Part shown: positions 56,860-64,000 of the stretch, one piece after another | Layout of the letters: every line of letters starts with the position of its first letter | Numbering within the stretch: position 1 is the first letter of the stretch | NCBI GenBank assembly: GCA_958510875.1 | Contig: OY294068.1 | Coordinates: forward strand, 81,091,978-81,155,977 | DNA from: Endomychus coccineus | Taxonomy: Eukaryota; Arthropoda; Insecta; Coleoptera; Endomychidae | DNA: 64,000 nucleotides | Reading direction: 5' to 3' | Notes under the pieces: model-generated | Databases searched by the model: none | Seen by the model: only the letters and a program-made list of their open reading frames with translations | Told to the model about the DNA's origin: nothing | Program-made: the position numbers and the translations under genes

Positions 56860-57210
56860 TTAACAGTGAACTTCGTTGGCAGAACGAGTCAATGTTTCTG
56901 AAGAAAAATCTGAGGGAAAACCATTTGAAGCTAATTCTTCATGCAATATTTTAGTTGGTCTCTCTGTAGGTTCTTCCTTCGCTTTTCTTTTGCAGGCAAC
57001 ACTGAGAACTTGTCTAACAATTTTTTCTTCTGGTTCGCGATTATGTTGATTTTTTAATTTTGTTACAACAAAACTATCCGATTCCCCAATGGTATACACA
57101 TACACGTTACATTTAGGCTGTTTGATGCACCTCCAGACAGTTTCATTAGTTGAAGATCGATGGTTAGAAAACTTATAATTTTCGTACAATATTTGGGTTT
57201 CCGCGTTCAC
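56860..57210 (-). CDS. FLYWCH-type zinc-finger protein, short, probably transposon-derived
   Basis: A minus-strand frame of 116 codons starting MNAETQILYENYKFSNHR. The FLYWCH pattern spans residues about 9-58: aromatic YENYKF, then VWRC (Trp26, Cys28), Cys34 (C-x5-C), a VYVYT strand, and QHNRE with His56. The position of the last ligand, normally HxH, holds Arg58, so the zinc site looks damaged. A basic, Lys/Arg-rich stretch (KRKAKEE) and an acidic tail follow. In insects such domains are common at the N-terminus of MULE-type transposases and related DNA-binding proteins. No MULE domain is visible to the left, so this is a truncated remnant or a small domesticated protein. Confidence 0.55.
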   Translation of the reverse strand: MNAETQILYENYKFSNHRSSTNETVWRCIKQPKCNVYVYTIGESDSFVVTKLKNQHNREPEEKIVRQVLSVACKRKAKEEPTERPTKILHEELASNGFPSDFSSETLTRSANEVHC

Positions 57211-58469
57211 TTATAATTTCTTTCACAAACGATATTTTAAATTTTGAAAAGAATGTCAACTATTACTTGTTATCACGTACAACACGAAAAATATAATGAT
57301 TATAAGTTTGAAGACAAGCTCCTGTCTAGCCTTAATAATCATTAAATATTCAATTAGCCGTAATGATCAACATCCGCCCATCCTTACTATTCTTATCAAA
57401 GAAAGCTCGGTGTGACGAGTTTCAGGCACCCTTAAAATTGTGGCGAATATTATGTCGTCCAAATAACATCGCCCGGAAAACCATAGGGTACGCACACGTA
57501 CACTACCTTTACTTTTACATTGTGAAGCCCCAAGGTGAACCTATTCCTGAAACAGAAGAGCTATATATAATTGACTAGGCCCAGTTTGTGTTTGACATCG
57601 TATCTTGTCTCATTAACAATACATATATCAATATATTTGAGGTTCTATACCATGAAACGAATGGGGGATAGTATAACTCATGTATATTCATGAATACATC
57701 CCCTATTCAATATCCGTCGAGGTATTAGCCAGGGAGGTAATTTTCAAGGAAAAATTTCTATCTAACTATCTTCACCCTCTGTCCTTCCACTCCATTGAAA
57801 CAATCAAAGTAATATATGATTCTTATGATGGATATAAATCGTAATTATTGTAAGGCAAAGAAAACTTGTAAAAACTTTCCTCGTGCACATATTGTACCAT
57901 ATTTGAAATTAATAGTTTGTACCGTTGTTAAGTTATCGTAGAAACACAAACTTACTGCAAATATTTGCATACATTTTTTTTGCCTACCACTCACCTGGTA
58001 ATATGGCAGTAACTCCAAGTTAAGTTTCGAACCGTTTATGTGAAGATTTCATTCATTCACTACGTTTCGAATTGGTTTCGCTAATTGGAAAATTCGTTAA
58101 TGTGCTCTAATCACATTCCAACGTTAAATTTTTATTTTTCAAACGATGGTTGAATAATGTACCAAATTATAAATACCTCTACTGGCTAATGGCTAACAAA
58201 AAATGTCATATACATTTGTTCGGTCGGAGTAATGGCTCGTGGTAACATATGACTTATCAAACAATAAACCACAGCAACTGTGTAACAATGGAATATGGCA
58301 TTGTCGATTAGTTCGCAACAGTAAGTAGGTTATAAAAATTGAATAATGAATTATAGAACTACGAACACAGTGAAAAGTGAATGGCATTTGCTTGGCTTCT
58401 AACCTGAAGTTTACAATCCATGTTGATTTTCCTTTCCTTTATTCTACTAAACTGTAGGAGTTTTGTTTC
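57211..58469. other. No assigned gene
   Basis: AT-rich. Frames at 57363-57578 and 58193-58387 are unrecognised. Confidence 0.35.
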
Positions 58470-60780
58470 TATTTATGATCAGCAATAATCAGCATAGGTT
58501 CGTACCATTTTAAACTTGATACATAATACGGGATTTTTTTGGATAAATATAACGGAATCATAGATATAGAGACCGGTAATAGCGAGTATATTTTTATCAA
58601 TGAAAAATTCCTTCCAACTGTCAGTTTTTGACAAGAAACAGAAGTATGTTTCGTAAGCATTTCTTCTGGTCTGAATATTCTTTTCATTTCGAATTTCCCA
58701 AAACAATTATGCCGTATTTTAGACAAGATTAAATGTACGCGAAGTAGGCATTAAAAGCTGTTTTCTCATTTACCAAATCACCTAGAGTTCTTAGTGCATA
58801 TGCATGTTTTGCTTATTTTTTTGCTAAATCATCTAAGTGATATTGCCAACCTAATCTGGAATCGATATGAATCCTTAAGAACTTCACTACAGGCTGTGAT
58901 TCTATGAATCCATTCTTTTGAAGAATACATAATTGGGTTGTGTTTGCACAAAATGAAAACTTCAATAACTGCGTTTTATTCACATTTACCTGTAAATTAT
59001 TCGAACCGAACCATTGTTCCAGTGAGTGGATCTTAGTTTGAATTTTTTCCATCAAGTTCTCCTTGTTGTCAACACTCAGCACCCCAAATGTATCGTCCTC
59101 AAATTGTGGAACCGGCTCTGGGATAGTAATTGGTAGATCATTTGTACATAAAAAATTTACCCCTGAGGAACGCCCCTGACAACGTTTCTAGTTTTCGATC
59201 GGAAGGTATTTCCAGATATATCACTATCATTAACGAACTATTTCCTATTTTTGAAGTATGATTGAATCAATGCGAATCCCTCTTATCCCTTGCGTATGCA
59301 GTTTATCGATTCAATGATGTGACATAGAATGGTGTATACTGATCTAATAGTTGACCGCCCCTTTCTGAAACCATTTTATTTTCAGAGAGAATTTTATGTT
59401 CCACAATGAAGTCTACCATTTCATTATATAGTATTTCATTACTCTCCTTTTTAAATTTTCACTAGGAATCTCAGTTCCCGATGAAATTCATCTATAAATA
59501 AACCAAACTTGATGGGAATCCATTGAGATGCTAGGGAATACATTATTTCAATTAATGATCATTCCAGTACCAGAGCAACATAAGATATGAAATATCATCA
59601 ATTTTTGCCTCATAATCAATCCATATAACATGTCTTTCTATCAAACCTAGGAACATATTTTCGTACACCAATAAATTCTCGTCTATTCTATAATTTCATT
59701 CCTTCTTGTAGATGTAATTTCATTCTTCATAATAAAATAGATATTGCAACTGTAGACAGTTTCAATTTGAAGATTCGTAAATATATAACAACTGAAACGT
59801 AAACAATGTTCTTTAGGTCATAAACTTGGAGACTGCTATATAAAAATGCGATGATGGAGTTTACTACCTTTAAAACATGCGGTCTATAGGATATAAAAAC
59901 GAGGTGAACTACCGTCATGGTTCAACATGAGCTCTGTATTAGAGAAAATTTTATATAAATGAAGGCATTACTGGGCGAATCACAATTTTTCGAATACACA
60001 GTTTATTTGGATGCATGTGGTATTCGGAAAGAATATCATAATTCGGTACTAAAACAAATATTGTTTATATGTTTAAGAGGAGACGTTACTATAGTTGATA
60101 TTGTTTTCAAAAGTTCCATTGGTACTTCGTCTTCTCTTACCGAGTTTAATTTTTTTAATGACATGATAATATTGTAGAATTCATTGTTCGTGATTGGCGA
60201 TAAAAAATACTGTTTTGAACAGGAGGTAATTACTTCATATCTTGATAATTTCCTGTAATTAGTGGACATGTATCAATGAAATGGTTATTGACCGAATCCA
60301 AAATTTCAACAAATGTTCTAGAAGATTGTTTCAAGTTGTTCAATATGTTTGTTTCTAGATGTTCAGTATTTGAATTATGTGAGTTTATAATTTGCCAGGT
60401 AGCTCTAGATTTATTATTTGCTTTTTTATAAAATTTTCATTAGATGGCATTTTTGCTTGCCTAATTTTCTATTTTAATGTTCTGCAATAGTTTTTATAGG
60501 GTACCACCTCTTCTATACTATTTAGAGTAGCTTTTGTAGTTAAATAAAGTTCTCTTTTCATTTTGCACGATTTATTCAGCTCATCGGCTTTGGTTTGAAG
60601 ATTATATTCATGATAGTTTTAATTTTAGTTATAAAGAAAGAATAAGCCTTGTCTATATTTATTTCAGAATATACCTCATCTCAATCATGGTTAGATAGTT
60701 CGTTATGGAAGTCTTCTAGTTTGTTTGAAGAGAATGCCCTCTTACAAATGTGTTTTTTTATATTAGGAGCACTGAAGTGC
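58470..60780 (-). pseudogene. Decayed LINE: linker and reverse transcriptase
   Basis: Minus-strand order from the right: a linker, FSSNKLEDFHNELSNHD (about 60700-60760), then YLTTKATLNSIEEVV (about 60530-60600) and KSRATWQIINS-like sequence (about 60390). RT starts at 60036-60269 with SPITNNEFYNIIMSLKKL and VPMELLK. A finger/palm segment in broken frames follows at 59380-59520. Then come a GVPQG-like and an FEDDTFGVL-like (motif C) segment at about 59090-59190, and EKIQTKIHSLEQWFGSN... VVKFLRIHIDSRLGWQYHLD at 58813-59082. The thumb runs down to 58470 in two overlapping frames. Many shifts and stops; no endonuclease or 3' tail was recognised. Confidence 0.75.
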
Positions 60781-60889
60781 ATCTTGACAAAGCAGGATTT
60801 CTTAGATTTAACATGGTAAACAAGGTCCGAGACTCAGAACGCTTACTTTAGAGGACAATTAGTCCCCAGCTCTAACACAGAAGGTTCGG

Positions 60890-61060
60890 TTTGACGTTTG
60901 AAAGGAAGCCTGAAATCCAATTTGGTCAGCAAAAGATCTTTGGAAACACGGTCAAAAGCCCTAGAAAAATCTAGGTATGTAACATCAACAGGTAACTTCT
61001 TATCTAGAGCTAATGACCAGTCACTTATGCATTTTATTAGATTGGTGACATCTTTATCCG
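60890..61060 (-). pseudogene. Separate LINE RT fragment with motif A
   Basis: The minus strand encodes NLIKCISDWSLALDKK followed by DVTYLDFSRAFDRVSKDLLL, an RT motif A with its catalytic Asp in a CR1/jockey-like context. It lies upstream of the linker of the neighbouring LINE, so it must be a different insertion. Confidence 0.7.
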
Positions 61061-63250
61061 TTTCTAATCAATTCCAATATATTTTCGAGGAAAGTTACGA
61101 GATCAAAAGAAAGGTATTTCTTACCGTTCTTTTCATAATTTCTCACTTATACCTACTTTTTGGTCAAATACCTTGTACGACAACAATGAGATATTGTGGG
61201 TGTAATGCAGTTAAATTGTTGACTTATTACTCGGTTTGTATGAATTATTTCTGTTACCCTTAAAATTACCGCCCTAGCATATCAAATAATTATGGGTTCC
61301 CTAAGATCATGACATATGGTTCGGAATTGTTGACGTTTATTCATTTTTTATTTGAATATTGAAAACGTTAGTGGTTATACATTTGTTTTTCTGGTTTCTC
61401 TTTATATACAAGTAAACTCTCATTCAAGAGAATAGATGAAAACTCCAGTATACTTATTCACAAGTTATGTTGATTATTTCCTGCTCATATCTTCATACAA
61501 TAGAACAATGATGAATGTTCCATCAAATTGTTGAATGTGTCGGATGACATGGCTTCCTCAAGCTCTAATAATGGATATACAACTGAGAGGTAATGTGTGT
61601 GACATACTTAGAAGATTGTACAATATCATTGATCTTATTGAGCTAATCGATGCATATTTTTGTTGGTTATAAGTTATAACATTTCCTACTAAAGATATAT
61701 GATTATATAAAACACATAGTTGGGAGTAAGAAAGTAAATTAACAGTAACATAAATTAACTATTCTACCAGAGTGTACTGCAGAAAAAGGAGAATGAAATG
61801 GAGACATATTTGCGTAGAATAGAAACGGAATACCGGGTGGTAGTTACTGTGTGTGATAAGAAAACTGATACATTTTTCAACAAATTGACACATTTTTGAT
61901 TTGAAAAGTGATTTCAATAGATTTATATTCTATCGGTTGTCGTTTTCAAAACTTCCCCGAGAAAAATGTAATAACTGAAAAAAGCGAAGTGAACTACTCT
62001 ATGCTAAGTAAATACTTTAGAAATGGAAGCCATGTTTGGAAAAAATTGGATGGGAGTACTATGCAATGTATTTTTTTTTCATGCAATTCCATTAATAAAC
62101 GTTGTCACCTGCTATAAATTATTTTGCACCATGCTAAAAAAGGCAAAATATCGATAAATCGTTTATTATGTTCTGAAATGCAATTATTTCAAAGATAGGG
62201 ATCCAAACCGTACCCTTCTGGGAACCCACATCTCAAAAATTGTTCATGGGAATGAATTGACTTTCCAGCTGAAACATCTTCGACAAAAAATAATTAAGTG
62301 CCTCAGCGAATAAGGAACTTTGAGTATCTTATCTTTTTGATACTCCTTTCTAAACATTTGGACAGTTGAATATGAAGAAACTAGTGAACACATTCTAGAA
62401 AGATTATTTCTGATAATATTTCCTAGATCTCACAGATCAAAGGGGAACATAGATAGTAGATTATTTGTTATGGAATCGATAAGAAAGAGAGAAACATGAA
62501 GTGTGAGGCGAAACATTGATGTCGGAATAAAGTTTCACCCGAGTGGGTAAAGGTAAGAGATTGAAGGGTTCAAGGATCGCTGAACGTAATATGGTACACT
62601 TCGAGGATAACTAGTTTATGTACACATCCAATTTTATTCCGTTGACGTTTTATTTATAATCGTTATGAAAACCCAATTCTCATATTTTTGGATCGATTAC
62701 TCTAATAATTTGCTTAATTATGTATAATTTGGCTTATGTACCAACATGAACTGCTTTATCACCTGACGATCTAAACTAATTTACTTATACTGTGAAAAGT
62801 TAATATCTCATCCACGAGTTATTTATTACCTAATATTTATCCATGAAACTAAAGCTTTCTGCATTAGTATGTATTTCATTCTATATTTCAACAGAAATTG
62901 AGAAAAGCCGTTAAATTGACGCTTTTATCATACAATTAAATTCAGTACAAGTCATACAAATATATAATACCAGAGATACAAATATTTACGATGTAAAATT
63001 AAAATTGGGGATTCCGTCATACACAAAATAATACCAGGAGAGTGCAATATACAACAACCGAATATCCGATTGAAATGAATTCTTTTTCCCATAGTACTTT
63101 ATTGTCTTTGATTTTAGCTCGTGTTATATTATTAAATGGTGACATGCACAACAATTTTTTCTGTATTATCTGAATGAACATTTGCTCAAAGAATCTGCCA
63201 ATGTATTGATGGTTAACCACTTCTCTTGATATAGAAAGTTTTATTGAAAT
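61061..63250. other. No assigned gene
   Basis: AT-rich. Frames at 61908-62117 and 63017-63253 carry no recognisable motif. Confidence 0.35.
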
Positions 63251-63254
63251 CATA

Positions 63255-63345
63255 CACTAACACCATTTTCCACAAATCTAAGTTATCTAAAGCACTTTTC
63301 AACTGCGATCAGCCATCATCAAAGACATAATATGTAAACTGATTC
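63255..63345 (-). pseudogene. Penelope-like 3'-end scrap (opposite polarity to its neighbour)
   Basis: CTAAAGCACTTTTCAACTGC...CAGCCATCATC resembles the PLE 3'-end block at 54420-54450 and 4950-4985. It lies about 40 bp from the plus-strand fragment at 63384. Confidence 0.4.
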
Positions 63346-63383
63346 TAAATGTAAGATTATGAAAGAATGCGAAATACTTAACG

Positions 63384-63569
63384 GTGAAATTTGGGAAAGG
63401 GTTAATTGCACCTAGTAATAAAGCAGCATTTTTATCATGTAACATTGATAAGTCCGCCATAGCAAACCATGTCTTACAAACCGGTCATATAATTACGAAA
63501 GCTTGTCTCTCTCTCTTAAAATATAGTGACGAACGTTTTTTAGGAACTTTAGAGAATATAGAAATCTAA
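63384..63569 (+). pseudogene. Penelope-like GIY-YIG domain fragment
   Basis: A 61-codon plus-strand frame contains SAIANHVLQTGHIITKACLS and LLKYSDERFLGTLENIEI. This is the C-terminal half of the GIY-YIG domain, as in the pieces at 5040-5190 and 36210-36315. RT and the catalytic GIY-YIG residues are missing. Confidence 0.7.
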
Positions 63570-64000
63570 AAATATAGATTTTTTTATTGAATTTTGAAAT
63601 ATCTCATATCGATAACAATGCATTACAAGTACTTCGATGAACCTCAGGTTTACTCCATCAGGAACACGTATTATAAGTAATTATTTTAAAAAAATACGGG
63701 TAGTCATCAAGCACTGCTGACAGAAGTGAAAACTGACATTATGAAGTAACCAATTTATTTTGGGAATTTCATCGAAATTCGTATGATTTCACCAGTATCA
63801 TCTATTTCTACATGACACAATTTTCCGTTAGTGCCATTGGACAATCCGTCCCCAACATCTATGTTATTACTTATCATGTATGGTCAGTTAAGAACTAAAA
63901 TTAACTCGTATGGTAATCCACCCGTATCATCGGTTCTCATTTTATGCAACTTCTGCCTGACGAAACTTTGTTGCTCAGCATTATGACAACCAATGAAGAC
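63570..64000. other. No gene seen to the window end
   Basis: AT-rich sequence without a recognisable frame or repeat. Confidence 0.35.

Noticed and set aside
63600..63680. Third hammerhead motif near the Penelope fragment
   Set aside because: On the minus strand CTGATGG and CTGAGGTTCATCGAA-like words occur, but the CUGANGA and GAAA boxes are not in the right order or spacing.

Overview
The window looks like AT-rich insect nuclear DNA, made mostly of transposable elements and satellite-like repeats, with very little that could be host protein-coding sequence. The signs are spliced-type fragments, BEL/Pao, gypsy, LINE, Penelope, hAT and Tc1/mariner elements of arthropod type, DUF4817-type transposase sequence, FLYWCH sequence, and no operons or bacterial signals. 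I cannot name the species; a beetle or other insect is a guess. All comparisons were made by eye.

Region by region. (1) 1-3.7 kb: the start of a possible membrane-protein gene running off the left edge on the minus strand, with an in-frame 141-bp duplication, then a 198-bp tandem repeat and a small duplication. (2) 3.7-6.6 kb: a deleted hAT copy and a decayed Penelope-like element (PLE) with an inverted PLE fragment beside it. (3) 7.15-15.2 kb: a jockey-like LINE split by a young BEL/Pao LTR element (9882-15175). Its two 545-bp LTRs look identical, it has a 5-bp target duplication, a tRNA-Tyr-type primer site and a polypurine tract, but RNase H and most of the integrase are deleted. (4) 17.3-22.8 kb: a two-copy tRNA-like/SINE-like repeat, then two hAT elements with perfect 8-bp target duplications. 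The second contains a PLE 3' fragment that carries a hammerhead-ribozyme-like motif.

(5) 25.3-26.6 kb: a complete but frameshifted Tc1/mariner-superfamily element with about 90-bp inverted ends. (6) 29.2-32.1 kb: an hAT element (perfect 8-bp duplication) nested in an older hAT. (7) 35-40.4 kb: short degenerate repeats, a PLE fragment, and two truncated LINEs with RNase H domains. (8) 45.0-47.6 kb: a chain of about 152-bp inverted-end units joined by palindromes, a second minisatellite, and a LINE reverse-transcriptase scrap. (9) 49.2-54.5 kb: a gypsy remnant, then a roughly 4-kb structure made of long inverted arms around twelve 279-bp tandem units. One arm contains a hammerhead-like motif, and a PLE 3' fragment abuts it. 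(10) 56.9-64 kb: a FLYWCH-type sequence, a decayed LINE on the minus strand, and PLE scraps.

The parts do not work together as a pathway. They record successive insertions: LINE then BEL, hAT then hAT, hAT then PLE. The least ordinary structures are the inverted-arm tandem array at 50.37-54.34 kb and the palindrome-linked chain at 45.05-46.32 kb.
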